Source of the DNA: Micropterix aruncella
Taxonomy: Eukaryota; Arthropoda; Insecta; Lepidoptera; Micropterigidae
Assembly (NCBI GenBank): GCA_944548615.1
Contig: OX155964.1
Location: 16,542,484-16,606,483 of the forward strand
Direction: 5' to 3'
DNA: 64,000 nucleotides
This document shows positions 11,641-23,924 of this stretch, piece after piece (the stretch's first letter is position 1; every line of letters begins with the position of its first letter). The translations under genes were made by a program, and so were the position numbers. The notes under the pieces were generated by a model that was not told the origin of the DNA, did not search any database, and worked only from the letters and a program-made list of their open reading frames with translations.

Positions 11641-12450
11641 ATACATATGCTGTGTAAATATATTCGAGACCAGCGGAGATTTTTATCGATTTCCATCGCT
11701 TCGTGGGTTTCCTCTTAGTGTTTGATTCGTTCGTTCGTTTGTTTCTTAATAGTTATGTGCAGCTTAAGCCCGGTGGATTGCTGTGTAATCCTAGATCATC
11801 TCAACTCACGGTTCAGCTCCCATTCGGTAACCTCCTCGAAGAGGGACTAACCTGGAAGGGCCGCTGTGAACCCTGCCGCTGCTGTTACCTGTTACAGGTA
11901 GGATCGGAGGCTCCGATCCGGGGGAACACCTCGGGTGGAACTGGGTGATTTCCGCACCGTGCGGAGTCAGCCGATCGTTTGCGCGACCCGGAAAATAACC
12001 GAGGGAGTCTGGAAACGTATGTTTTCTATCTGTCACCCCTGCTTCATAGAAAACATACGTTTTTGTAGTACGGTAATACGTTTTTGTAATACGGTAGTTG
12101 TTGGCCTGTCGTCATATATCCTGAGAAACGGTCCGTTTTGAGTTTGACGGGCAAAGAGCGCCTCGGTCCGCGATAAATTCGACCTGAATTAACGGTAACG
12201 TCGGGTAGTGTCCGCCCATGCGACCTCGAATCTCTGATGAGACTGCAGGTTGGAGAAATCCGTCCAAATCTGTTAGCAATGGCGCGATGGCCCGCTGGTT
12301 GCACTTTCCAGTGTTTCGCGGTATCGCGCTTCAGGCTCGTAGGCTTAGCTTGACTGTGGATTGTGCTGTCCATGGGAGACAGAATGTCACGATGTCGTTA
12401 GAACTCTCCGGAGTGGAGGATTCGCTAGTTGTAATTGTCACATCTCAATG
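11640..12450 (+). repeat. GC-richer repeat segment including dispersed family A copy 1
   Basis: The segment from about 12000 (GGGAGTCTGGAAAC) to 12450 shares GGTCCGCGATARATTCG, GCGACCTCGAA, ATGGGAGACAGAATGTCACG and a tail GTAATTGTCAC...CTCAATG with other family A copies. Upstream are two perfect small hairpins: GGATCGGAGGCTCCGATCC at 11903 and a 14-bp stem CGTATGTTTTCTAT / ATAGAAAACATACG at 12016-12059. No protein family was recognised. Confidence 0.5.
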
Positions 12451-12718
12451 TTATATTCGTTTAAACAATTGTTTCTATGTTCTTTCATGAGCATGACTGT
12501 TAGGGCATCGTTTCCAAACTCTTTGTCGTTTTCAATGTTATTCCAAGTTCATTTTACTTTAGGTATTTTATACGAACAGCGATGCTGCACTTCAATTTAT
12601 GACGCAGCTAATTACAATTCCAGCACTCCCACAGACCATCGATCACAGATAATCGAATAAACTTTAGATTGCTTACTTCACGACATTTCTCTCCTCAACG
12701 TGCTTATCTTAGGCGGCA

Positions 12719-12741
12719 ATGGGGGAGGGGGGGGGGGGGGG
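12719..12741 (+). repeat. Poly-G tract
   Basis: GGGGGAGGGGGGGGGGGGGG-type homopolymer followed by GAAGGCGAGG. Its length may be unreliable in assembly. Confidence 0.6.
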
Positions 12742-13129
12742 AAGGCGAGGAACAAATTAATTTCATTAGTGCGCTTTAATGACGTATCTCGGACAAATCA
12801 CTTGAAAATTAAATTTCGTCGGGTTGTAAACTATGTCGAACACCGACGATTGCTGCGATCGATTAGTAATTAACCATACTTTTATTAACAAGTCGCATCG
12901 ATCAACGTCGAAAGCTGCTACTTCTTGTAAATTATCTACCCGCTGGGATTAGTATTAAATGTAATTAAAATTTGATTAGATTCCTAATTGAATAAACATG
13001 AATTTTAATTACACAATTACTAAGTGATAACACCATTAGAGCCCTTTTAATATAGTAGATAAAATTTTAACAAAAAAATACCAACTCAATTTTTTTTTAA
13101 GTGCCAGTCATGTCATCGTGAAACCATGT

Positions 13130-13370
13130 CAAAGCAGCCACGTCATAGTGAAACTTAGAACGGGCTATCATAATTGAATGCATATACAAAATTTCGTGTC
13201 TGTGCTGTTGACCGTCGAGGAGTCACCTAGTCGGGAGCCAACCCTTTGTGCAACAGCCATGTCGTGATGAAACTTTGAACGGGCTATCATAACTGGATGC
13301 GTATACAAAATTTCGTGTCTGTGCTATTGACCGTTTAGTAGTCTTCTCGTCGCGAGCCAACCCAGAGTGT
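13130..13370. repeat. Tandem duplication, 119-bp period, two copies
   Basis: CGTCATAGTGAAACTTAGAA and CGGGCTATCATAATTGAATG at 13141 recur at 13260 as GTCGTGATGAAACTTTGAAC and GGGCTATCATAACTGGATGC. Both units continue ATACAAAATTTCGTGTCTGT and end GAGCCAACCC. The two units differ by scattered substitutions. An open minus-strand frame across this and up to 13561 has no family I recognise. Confidence 0.65.
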
Positions 13371-13587
13371 AGAATCAGGTGGGAGCTAATGGGCCCTGTT
13401 GGAGCTGGCCACAAAGACCCATTCTTTTTGAGTCGGTCACACTCACAGGTCAACACCAATCCGGCGGCCTCCACGTATGAAGTGCGAGCCCGGGTATAAC
13501 TGGACCTGAGGGCCAGTTTCTTCCAGGAATCAATCTTCTGGCGCTCCTGGACGTCAGGCAATTAATTGTGCATTTTGACTGACAGTC

Positions 13588-13985
13588 GGGGGAGTCTGGA
13601 AATAGTGCTGTCTCCTAAAGAGCTGGGATAGTTGTGCACCTTAAGGCGACTGCTCTTGAAACGACGAATCGGCTACTCGATTCCGAGTGAACAGCCGGGC
13701 AAAGGATGCCGTGGTCCGCGATAGATTCGGTAGACACCATTTCACCGCTACGCAAGGGAGAGAACCGCGCAAGCGACCTCGAACCCGTAACCAATCGGAA
13801 GACTGGAGTAATATTGTTGCAATTGGTAGTAAGGGCGCGAGTGTCGGCCTGCTGGGTGACTTGGTTATCTCGCGGTAAGGCGTTGATTTCTTTCGGACAT
13901 GTGGCGAAACTTGACGGTGGACTGTTTTTGTCCTAAGTCTTATGCTTTCACCTCACGGGAGACAGCACGATAACGGGTGACAGAA
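13588..13985 (+). repeat. Dispersed repeat family A, copy 2 (most complete)
   Basis: This runs from GGGGAGTCTGGAAATAGTGC through CTGCTCTTGAAACGACG, CCGTGGTCCGCGATAGATTC, AGGGAGAGAACCGCGCAAGC, TAAGGGCGCGAGTGTCGGCC and TCTCGCGGTAAGGCGTTG to CACGGGAGACAGCACGATAA. The same ordered blocks recur at 12000, 16012 (minus), 44600, 53085 and 57590. No coding potential or terminal structure is evident, so its class is unknown. Confidence 0.6.
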
Positions 13986-15034
13986 AAAATGCATTTTCAT
14001 CGAAACTGAAACAACATGTGAATTTTCAACTTCATATGATAATATTTGAGGAGTTCCCAAAATTGATCATTCATCCCATCATCAGAACATGATATTCAGG
14101 AAAAATGGACCAATTTGAAAGTATATCCTATCAAATAAAAAAATAATTTTCCAAATCGGTTCATAAATGACGGAGTTCTAAGGTAACAAACATTTTTAAA
14201 AAATACAACCGAATTGACAACCTCCTCCTTTTTTTGAAGTCGGTTATAAACTAAAACTAGGCCCATTGCATTTTAACGATAAACTAAAGATTAAGAACTG
14301 ATTAGTGTACCTAAAATATAACTGAATATGAAGGGCACACCGATGCTTTTGAACTTCTCTGGAATGGATACATAACAACGTTTGCGAAAACTGTATTAGA
14401 AAAACATATTTTTTTTTCGGAATTGGGATATTGTTGGAACAAATTAACTTCTAAGAGGCATTATTTATTAATTACTAAATATATATTTTGCATACAAAAT
14501 ATTTGCTCTTACATTACGTAATGGCCAGTTTATAGATAAAAACCTAATATTACAAGTAAATATGCTAAAAAGAATTAAAAACACGACTGTCGTTACTGAA
14601 AAAGAACTATTGTATTTATAATTATTTTTATTTCGGTATTGCTATGAAATACTTGTGGTTTATGCATTAATTCATATAGATATATGTATATTTCCGGAAT
14701 ATATTCAATCAGACCTTTTATTTGACAATAAATACGATATATTTATGTTAATTTATTGACATTTCGACATTTAGATAACTACTTACTTGATATTTAAACA
14801 TTTAAGGTACCCTATGACACCCGGTATAACGATTCTAACAATACCACACACTTCTCATTTGGTTCAAGAATTTAAAAGTTATGGTGGAATAAAGGAACGG
14901 AAACATACATCGATGAAACCTGAACCTTACACTCCTTTTTTGTTGGGCAGATGTGTAATGAAAGGTTTCTGTCGATATAAAGTAACATATAAGATATACT
15001 GCGAGATGTTCGTAATCTAATTAAAAACGAGTGT
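13986..15034. other. Intronic stretch, no gene recognised
   Basis: AT-rich. An open frame at 14787-15020 (beginning MIFKHLRYPMTPGIT) matches nothing I recognise and has no supporting context, so it is not called a gene. Confidence 0.35.
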
Positions 15035-15420
15035 GTCATCCCAAGACTTTCCCGGCAAGTAGCGAAGGACTGATAGATGTGAATCTTAATTTCATAAATA
15101 ATATCGATGAGCGTCCTCTCTCGGCCAGCGGATGAACCCGTTTGTTTTTTTTACACAACCGCCTCGGTTTGGCGTTATTATTTGATTAAATGCATGGAGG
15201 ATTAAAAATGCTATAAGTGCAGTATGTATATGAGATATTCCAACCAAATTTCACAATGTTATGTTGGCCCAACCCGGCATCTGCGTCCCAAATTTCAAGC
15301 CTCTAAATCCAATATTTCGAGGATGTTATATGATTAGTGAGCCCCTGGTGGACCGATTTCAACCACAAACTTTTCAACTCTTGCCATGACCAAATGATGC
15401 CTGCATACCAATACATGCAT

Positions 15421-15451
<31 letters not shown>

Positions 15452-15540
15452 GGCAAACAGACAGACAGACAGATACACAGATAGACTTCAGTCTAGAAAG
15501 GGTCTAAATCGTACTCCTCTGAAATAGGCTTGAAAGGTTA
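15035..15540 (+). repeat. Dispersed repeat family B, copy 1, with (ACAG)n
   Basis: This begins CATCCCAAGACTTTCCCGGC and contains ATCGATGAGCGTCCTCTCTC, TGAGATATTCCAACCAA, CAATATTTCGAGG and CAACCACAAACTTTTCAACT. The same blocks occur at 54255 and 55062. Near its end lies a (ACAG)n microsatellite (about 15420-15475) followed by ATAGACTTCAGTCTAGAAAG. The end lies close to exon C (15569-15686), on its donor side. Confidence 0.6.
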
Positions 15541-15568
15541 GTCATACTGAAATTTGTCTGAAGTGTAC

Positions 15569-15686
15569 CTCTTGCGTCCTTATACGTTTTCGTGACGATT
15601 TGCTCCATCACGTTGATATGCGTCGGTATGTAGTCCGAGTATCTGTGCTCCGCTGTCACCGTCATCTGATGTGCTCGCGCCAACTC
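15569..15686 (-). CDS. Receptor guanylyl cyclase, extracellular-domain exon C (partial gene)
   Basis: This 118-bp exon holds 39 codons plus one base and begins ELARAHQMTVTAEHRYSDYI. It has an acceptor with a long T-run (TTTTTTTTTTGTAG) and a donor AAGAG|GTACAC. The phase-1 end supplies the G that completes a Val codon with the TT at the start of exon D. It continues the binding-protein-like lobe after exon B. It is separated from exon B by a 29.3-kb intron that contains the BEL/Pao element, the Penelope-like element and the intact LINE. It is too short to stand out as an isolated open frame; it was found by reading for the family continuation between exons B and D. Confidence 0.86.
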
Positions 15687-15699
15687 CTACAAAAAAAAA

Positions 15700-17690
15700 A
15701 CAATTAAAAATATACGACTAATGACGTAATACTTAACCGGTGTGTGTAACCATGTTCTCTTGATATAGTCCTAAGAACGCTTGGCCTTTATGCCTACGAC
15801 ATGAAGAGATGCACTATAGAAAGGAATGCGAAGGACTCTATTAGTATTCAGTAGGTCTTCGACCGCCTTACAGAATATTGCTACCACAATAAGCAGAACT
15901 TTAACGCGGTTAAATGTAAGAAATCTCCTTCACGAGCCTCGCCCCTGACTACCAGTTTGAAAGGATATTACCCTCTGGATGATCGGAATCCTGGATGCTG
16001 GCTACAACTAGAGTTGTCAACTACCAACGGGCGAACCCGTCACTTTTAACCCGAAATTTTAACTAATTTATCGTTCTGTCTCCCGCAAGGTGAGCGCAGA
16101 AGACTTAGGACAAAACGGTTTACCGTCTAGCTCCGCCACCTGCCTGTCAGAGGCCAACGCCTTACTGCGAGGCACCAGGAAAGGTACCTTTTAGCCCCTA
16201 TAATTTAACTGTCAAATTAGGGGCTAATTTTACTCGCATTTTATTCCCTATTTTATATTATATTGTATATTTTATATATTTTATTGTATATTTTATATTG
16301 ATATTTTTTCATGAGTTAAAAGTCACTTTAAGGAAACCATTAAAAAGTCTTATCAGTCCTTTGTACCCCCTATTTAATCTAATGACTATTAATCCCTTAA
16401 ACGGTTTACATGAATAGTTTTTTATAATATTTAAAAAAATATATTTTTGGTACAAAATAATTAATAATGTTCATAATCTTAAAGTAAAATTTCATTTTTA
16501 TTTGTTTTTTGTTCTTTCTCTTTTGTCTATCAATAAATCATTGCTAAAGAAATGTATGTATAAATAAGGTATAATAGCAGAGATATGTACTGTACACATA
16601 TTATTAACGGTAAATAGTGTTAACATATAATTAGTCATAGTTTCATTGTTATATTTTGTATTTATCATATATAAACGCTGTTTGTTAACCGAATAAAATA
16701 TAAAATAAAATAACGTAATAATATAAATTAAATTGAAATAACATCAAAGTAATAAAGTGAAATAAATCGATATTTTTAAAACTAAAGAATATATCCTTAT
16801 TTCTTTATTTAATTAATGTAGGTACATAAGTAAATTAATATTCTTATTAAAACTCAGTTCCATTCTATTTAAATTAAAAAGGCTGAGCTCTGCGTTGCAG
16901 TCCATGAAGAGTTGCTTTTCTATTTGCTTTGATTAAAGTCGATTTTTTATCAATTTCCTTGAAATATATAAGAAAAATTAAACCTAATTAAATAACGAAA
17001 ATCCACACGATCTCCTTATTACTCCCGTCTACTGCTAAAACAGATTACTGTTATATCAACGACATGGTGTCGTCACATAAATACATAGAACCGCTATATT
17101 GCTAGTACAAGTTGGAAAATGCTCTGGCGCCCTGACCCGGTATGCATTCATGGATAAAGCTCTTTCTAAATATTTGAACAGTATACAGAGCCTGTGCTTT
17201 GCACCATTTCGGAGAACTCGTTCTTCCCCATGCGACCGCAGCTCGACGAGTTAAATGCAAGTAAACACCAATTCATGAGGGAAATACTCTTTGTATTCTA
17301 CAACTCTCCTCCAAGTTAATAAGCAAACGTAGAGAGGTTTGCTTAACAACTTACTTTTACAAAGGTACATAAGAACTCTAATTTGTATAATCCTATTTTA
17401 TTTTATCTGACTGTTAATATTAAATGTATATTAACTGTGTATTTTTATATACATGTATATGGCGATCGTTTGAGATTCTTTTAAACAATGTATTTTTCTC
17501 ATTGTAATTATTGTTATATTTTTTATTTAAAATTATGTAATGGTTTCAAACTTTAATGGCCTACGTATTAGCCAATTTATTAAAACAAATAAATGTGTAT
17601 GCTTTCCGAACAAATTAATTAAATTCAATTAAATCCCACAGAAACCAATTTTGTGCAGTGGCGTTTGACTTTTATTTTTATTTATTAGTT
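15700..17690. other. Intron B-C, proximal part: family A copy 3 (minus) and AT-rich sequence
   Basis: A minus-strand family A copy lies at about 16012-16190 (GTCTCCCGCAAGGTGAGCGC, GCCAACGCCTTACTGCGAGG). Its outer edge carries a small palindrome, CAACTAGAGTTG. Around 16240-16320 is an AT-rich imperfect tandem of TTTTATATTGTATA. The rest is low-complexity and non-coding. Confidence 0.45.
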
Positions 17691-18520
17691 TCAAATAGTA
17701 TTCGAGGGCATTACAGATAAATCCAATTTGCGCTTGAATATTAAAGCTAGAGTGTAAGTCTAAAAATAAATGACTTACATAACTAAATTAATGCTAACAA
17801 CATTGAACAAGAAAAAAACATAAAAATATAAAACTAAATAAAAGACAGATTATAATAAACATGAGATAGTTTGGAGTTGCATTTTTAGCTGCCAAAGGGA
17901 TATAAAAAAGATTTATATTTCTGTGGGTAAGGAATTAAGAAGAGCTATAACCCTTCCACTGGCCACATTAAACAATAGATGCGATCTCCTCGCTGTGTAA
18001 TTTATCGGTACGTACAATTCAAACTTACATAGTATCATCTCTGGCAAATAAATAGTTCCTTGAATTAATTTATATGCAAATATAATTAGTGAAATATATC
18101 GACGCGTTTCAAGACTGTTGTATCCTACCATTCCTAGCACAAAATCGGACGGAAATAAGTATGGATAAATATTGTATTTTCTGTAATAAATATATCTTTA
18201 AAAATTTCTTTGAATACGCTCTACCATCTGAATGTATTTGTTTTCACTTGTACACCAGATGACCGAGTTATATTCAAGTATGCTACGGACTAAACAATTA
18301 TGTAGTAGAAACATTACATGAATATTAATAAACTGTTTACATATGCGAATAACAAAACCGACCATTTTGCTAGCACGATTGCAAATATTTGTAATGTGTG
18401 CATGGAAGTTCAACTGCGTATCAATTGTAATTCCCAGGTCCCTCACCTCGGTTGACTTTTTAAAATTGACCCGTTTATTGTGTATGGAAAAAAGCAAGGT
18501 GTTTTCTTCTTAGTGATGGT
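17691..18520 (-). mobile_element. LINE ORF2 C-terminal fragment, decayed
   Basis: Minus-strand reading gives VRDLGITIDTQLNFHAHI, then NHCLVRS-like text (LLHNCLVRSILEYNSVIWC) and VERIQRNF, followed after a frame change by YNSLETRRYISLIIFAYKLI. 'LGI.ID..L.F..HI...' followed by 'LV...LEY.S.IW' is the connector region after the RT palm in Jockey/CR1-type LINEs. The 3' side ends in TTTATTTTTATTTATT (17690). The RT core and endonuclease are absent, so it is 5'-truncated and dead. Confidence 0.7.
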
Positions 18521-20480
18521 TAAAACAGAGCACTTTGAGTGTTGAATTCTATGTCATTGACAGAGCCCAGAGTCTATATTTGATCGAACACATCATTGAA
18601 GAAGAAAAAAGTATAATAACATTTATTATAGGATCCGTACATTATTTTCTACGAATGAAGCATTTCTTGTACTGTCGAACGTAGGGTAGACCGGGGACAA
18701 TTTTAAAAGTGAACGACACAAGCGACAGCGACTTAGCAAAGTGCGATACAGTTTTATTCACCAGGATTCCAGAGCAAATGAAAAGCCTTGGAGAGGACCA
18801 ATTTAAAAAGATAATTATAAATAATTTGGTAAGAAACCCAATTTATGGTATAAGGGAGTCGAAAATTCCGAGTTTATTTTCCATGATGATAATTAGTAAA
18901 ATTTATAAAATTTTAAACATAACGGTATTATGATAGCTGGCATTCTAATTCTCATATAATTTAGTATACATCTAATTATGTTTAAAAATACGAAGGCATA
19001 TTGCTGGATTGACAATAAAATTATTTTACCTTGATTATTCTACATAGAATTTGAATTTCTATTTTAATATATTATTCTTTTTTACTATTTAATGACATTA
19101 GTTTATTTGATTATTTGTAAGTAGGTAATATTGAATATAATATTACAGCCATGACAACTATCATGATAGTTATTTTTTCCAATAATTAAATTTAGGTATT
19201 TAATTTTGTGACGCATCCAAGTGTAGGAATGCCTATCTACTGGAGTAGTTGATTGTATTGTATTGTATTAAAAATCTAATGTTCTACGTCTAAACGAAGA
19301 GACACCCTTTAACCACGCGTCATTCATAAATGCCAGTACACAGCAGTAGTATGTCTAATGCTTGGAGGTTTTTGAAAGATTTTTCAGGATCACAATAATT
19401 GAGACTGAAACATTATAAATGTGTCAATTTAATTTCGGACCAATTATTTCATTTCTTATATCACATTATGTCTAACACACTGATAATATTGTGTTATATA
19501 AATAACACTTATATTCTAATGTGCAGTTAAATGGATGATATTTTAACAATTGTTTCAAGACTTTCCGATCTATATTTAAACCGTCCCCAGGCAAGAGATG
19601 TTTGAAATATGTTTTAGGGTTTAATTATTATACTAATACGTCTTTAAATCGATATTAGTTGGTCAAATACCGTAATATGTTATCATGCTACATTAAATTT
19701 ACGTCAATTATGTATTTTATCGCAGAAAACTATTTCTATTTCCCTTCGGTCTACTCTAGTATATTTACAGAATCGTAGCTAATCGTATCAGATTAAAGCA
19801 GCGCGTAGCAGGTTGAACAATTTTTATTTTAGGCAAAAACTACTCGTTATATAATTAAAGATTATATAATTTTATTTAGAATAATATGAATTATATAACT
19901 ATTTGTATAATTATATAACATAGCTATATAAATTTCTGTATGTGCCTCCTTCAGAGTCTAATCATCATCAAATACATCATATCATTTACTGGACTATAAT
20001 GAAGTCGTTGTTATTAAATAGTTGTGTATAGCGCACATTTAAGTTTAACTTTAGTCGTTAACATTCCGTAGCGTGCTGGAATGCCTCGTCTTTATCACCG
20101 GATGTCACCAGCAGCATATAACCACAAATAGTTTAGTAAATGCTGTACTACGACCAGAGGCATTAGCAAATATCTCAGTGGGCATCGCGCTAGATCACGT
20201 AGTTTGAGGCAAATGACCCGAGACGGAAACATTGGACAGATCATGATTAAACAACAGCAAAATCTACAAACATTGTCTGTTGTGTTACTTACTGCGCAAT
20301 AACGACACGCTCCTGGGTAGATGTATATCAGATTGATCGAAATATAATAATGCGAACTGCCTATTTATACTGTTCATTTTCAATACAATCAATTACATTT
20401 TATTTATATATTATTATTATAAAAAGAAATGTATATATTTGCGAATGGTTTAAATACATATATTGTTAGAACATTTATTA
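18521..20480. other. AT-rich intronic stretch, no gene recognised
   Basis: No protein family, RNA gene or defined repeat end was recognised. An open frame at 18709-18933 (MNDTSDSDLAKCDTVLF) resembles nothing I know. Confidence 0.35.
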
Positions 20481-20850
20481 TTAGAGATCAAATATGCAGA
20501 ATGGGCTCTCAAGACGATCAACCATGCTTGTCAAGCTTCGGGTCGCGGGCTGAGGGGATCGCAAACCGCATAAATATGCACATATATTTTTTAAACATTT
20601 ATCAAAAATGCCTAATTTTGTAGTTTTATACCAGGGAGTCAGGTTAATTAGGCGTAATTGATTGATGAATGACGTGATTCCCTGGTATAAACTACAAAAT
20701 AAGGCAATTTTGGTAAATAATAAATAAAATATTTGCATATTTCCTACGATTTACGATCCCCTTCCAGCTCGCGACGCGAAGCTTGACAAGCATGCTTGAT
20801 CATCTAGAGAGCTCCTAAGGACCAATTAGTATTAGAGGTCAAATATGCCT
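20481..20850. mobile_element. Fold-back (MITE-like) element with about 150-bp arms
   Basis: The left arm (CATGCTTGTCAAGCTTCGGG ... TTTGTAGTTTTATACCAGGG) pairs with the right arm (CCCTGGTATAAACTACAAAA ... CGAAGCTTGACAAGCATGCT) around a centre near 20655. A short direct repeat flanks the hairpin: TATTAGAGATCAAATATGC at 20479 and TATTAGAGGTCAAATATGC at 20830. There is no coding capacity. Confidence 0.7.
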
Positions 20851-21259
20851 AAGTGGCCTTCGATAACATTCTGTTGTAAATATCGACTCCCGCAGTAATT
20901 GGTTTCGCCAACTACTAGACGCTAATCGAAATTTTGACGAATATTCGGGCAAATTATTTTAACGTAATTTATTAAAATATCTCTGAATAAAATGAGAAAG
21001 CGTTTATTCTCGATTCCTGCGTCATTTCATTCTGTTAATTAACTCAAGTGACCCATATTATTGGGAGGTTTCAGCGCAATTCGTCAGGACTATTGGGTGG
21101 ACAGACAAAACGTCCGAGATTCGCCCACGCCACAGAATAGGTATGTATCTGGATACAAGAGTCGGTGAGCGACGGGTGCCATACTCGCCTGTTCTATCCG
21201 TGTGACTTGCGCTCATCCGAAAAAGGCACGCGTCTATTCAGATAAATTTACAGAGGTTT

Positions 21260-22080
21260 CATTTATTTATTTTTTTATTTATTTATTGGTCCACAAAAAA
21301 ATTACACCGTTAGCACTTAAGATAGATTGTGTTGCTCCTAACTAGGCAGAGCCTGTTCTAAGGAGAACACCAATACAAATGATTAAAAAATACATAACTT
21401 CCAAACTAAAAATAAAAAATTTGAATCAAATCAAGTTAAAATGAAATTCTCACTACACCAAAATAATATTAGAACTATAGACAAGTAATACTAAATAATA
21501 ATAATAATAATATATAATAGCAATAATAAATAATCATTTATAATAATAACTAATAATATATAAGAATTAATAAAAATATGTATATAAAACAAATATAAAA
21601 TAAATATATTTATTTATTTTAAAATTGTGATGAATGTTTTCTCCGTCTCTCTCCTACCAAGGTTTATTAATAATGATGTAAGGTGATATTTTTGTTGTTT
21701 GCTGCTAATTTCCAATATGTTCTCTTTACTCATGATATTAACCATTCTTGGAGCAAGAAAGCTGTAATGACGTTGTCCAAAAGACGTTAGACGTTTCGGC
21801 ACTTCAAAGCTTCCCTTATAACGACCTGATCTCTCCCTGTTTTCCGGAGAAACACAATATTCGTCTTGATTGTTGTTTTTAAGATGAAGTATTGCTTTGA
21901 GGCAATACAACTGCCTCAAATCAAGCAATTGTGCCTCAACATACAGGTCGTCAGAAGGGTAACGCCTAGGCTTCCTTAACATGATTCTAATTATTGCCTT
22001 TTGGACAACGTTCACTTTCTGGAGGAGGGTTTTTCCGCAAGCTCCCCATCCAAGTATACCGTATGTCATTATTGATTGGC
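21260..22080 (-). mobile_element. LINE ORF2 C-terminal fragment with 3' UTR
   Basis: Minus-strand reading from 22069 gives MTYGILGWGACGKTLLQKVN, AIIRIMLRKPRRYPSDDLY and LNLG-type text to 21614. It resembles the post-RT region of CR1/Jockey-like LINEs and is related to the fragment at 51248-51628 (both share RKPxRYPxxDL and LLD.RQ.Y). The 3' UTR runs left to a T-rich end (TTTATTTTTTTATTTATTTA) near 21260. It has no RT catalytic core. Confidence 0.7.
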
Positions 22081-22089
22081 ATATAGCGT

Positions 22090-22475
22090 ATTTATGTATT
22101 CATGCAAGTAAAGAATGAAAGTATTTAATTTATGCATTACTTATGTAGTTACTACAAGTAAATTTTAAAACTGATAACATTTTTTTTTTGTTTTTAATAA
22201 GGAAACCCCATAGTAAAAGAAAACCCCACAGTATACAGAATTTTAAAAATATATACATTCTGAAATATAAAACCAGTTACGGATTTCCTATGAATTACCA
22301 ATTTATGTTTATTTTAATTCAAGGTAATTTTAGGAATTTTGTGTCCATTTATTATTATTACAAAACATATTACATTTGTAGCTTGTATAAGCTTTTAAAT
22401 TTTAAAGATAAATGGTCGATTATTCTTAATAAATAAAATACTAAATAAATAAATAAATAAATATTTTAAAGTATG
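22090..22475. other. AT-rich flank of the BEL/Pao insertion
   Basis: No gene. It ends with an (AAAT)n run (22440-22462) just left of the target-site duplication. Confidence 0.5.
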
Positions 22476-22480
22476 CTAAG

Positions 22481-23912
22481 TGGTTGGGATTTTTACCCGG
22501 TTTGCATAAACCCACTTTACTTGTGAATTTACGCGACCCCCTTTGTGCTGGGTAATTACCCCTTCGATTATCTTCAATGGTTTTCACCTTGGACTGTATT
22601 CAAATGGTAATCACTCACCAGCTAGGTTGGTTTTTCTCTCAGGGGTGGTTGTCTCGAACGATTGGTGGATTCCAACCTCACAAGGAAATTAGTTCGGCGA
22701 GAGGCTTCCGTGATAGAACCTCACTTTCCTCAGGTCACGCAGGATAAGCTTCCGTCGAAAATAAACACTTTTTATTCGCGAGACTTTCTTTTATTCGGTC
22801 ACTTATCTTTACTTTTACATTGAGTTCCGAGTACTTATAATTTACTACTAAGTCCCGGTGCTTGGATCGCGGCGCGTTCACGCTGATCCTTTGCCAATTT
22901 ACAACTGAAGCTTTCGCTCTTTTCTGTCGTCGATCGCCATTACATTTTTTTTAAGATAGCGACCGCCCTTACCTCTCATTGGTCTAGATCCTTCCAGAAA
23001 TTTCTAAACACACCCCTATTACTGCGCCGCACACGTTTTGTCCAATAACGAGACAGGGCGCATAACAGATGCAACCCCGTTTGAGAGAGACATCGCGATC
23101 ATGCTTCCTCGCTTGCACGCTAGAGCGAGAAGCGAATACACTAGTTGTCTCTGTCGTACATTTAAACATTTTATAGACATATTATTTGCTTAATTTAAAA
23201 GAAAAGAATCTACCCTAGTACAGGCATGAACCTAGTTGGGTAGTTTTTTAAGACATAATTTTCGTACTACTTCCTCTTAAATAAAGCATTATTATTATTA
23301 TTATTATTATTGTTATTACAGATTCTCGTCGCCAACGCCACCTTTCCCGAGTACATATTGTCTTAAACATAGGTTAGTTTCAGGTCATTAGTAACAAGTT
23401 AATATTAATGTTAGATCGTTAATTTGGCTAATTAAGTTGTCTCTCCTAGCGCTTTACTTTACATTAAACGAAATACTATATGCTATGCTTAATTAATTAA
23501 TCATGCAAGTTTCTTTACATTTTAAACTATATTATTTCTAGGGGGAATTGTGGGATTTGGAGTATGTATGATTTTTTTGTAACGTCCACGGTTTTTATTT
23601 CGTAGTCTTTTGCCAGTCGCCTCGCCAGGGAATTTATCGTTACCATGTGTTACTAAGGGGTCCTTTTCACGATTTATTTTGAATGGGAACGTTGTCGGTC
23701 CCTGGATTCTCGTGTTTCAGGGTCGACCGCTCGTTTATTTTATATTTTATAGCCCCTTTCTGTCCTTTCCTTTGAGTTATCAGCTATTTTTCAAGGAATC
23801 TCATATCCTCGGCGTCCGTGACTAATTATGTTTCCTACCCTTTGTAAGAGGGTCTCACTTTTAGGGAAGATTTATCGACCCTGGCGTCCGCTCTTTCGGA
23901 TATTCTGAACCA
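22481..23912 (-). repeat. BEL/Pao 3' LTR
   Basis: This 1432-bp LTR (plus-strand ends TG...CA) includes, at 23190-23318, about 125 bp of a LINE 3' tail in the opposite sense. That tail runs AGAATCTACCCTAGTAC to AATAAAGC(ATT)n. The same piece is in the other LTR. Confidence 0.95.
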
Positions 23913-23924
23913 TTCCCCCCCCCC
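23913..23924 (-). other. Polypurine tract next to the 3' LTR
   Basis: On the minus strand GGGGGGGGGGAA sits immediately before the 3' LTR. This is the expected place and composition for the plus-strand DNA primer site. Confidence 0.75.

Noticed and set aside
13223..13561. 112-codon minus-strand frame starting MPDVQERQKIDSWKK
   Set aside because: It overlaps a 119-bp tandem duplication and matches no family I recognise; splice or promoter context is lacking.
15421..15475. Regular array of short repeats, considered as CRISPR-like
   Set aside because: It is a simple (ACAG)n microsatellite with no spacers. No CRISPR array exists in the window.
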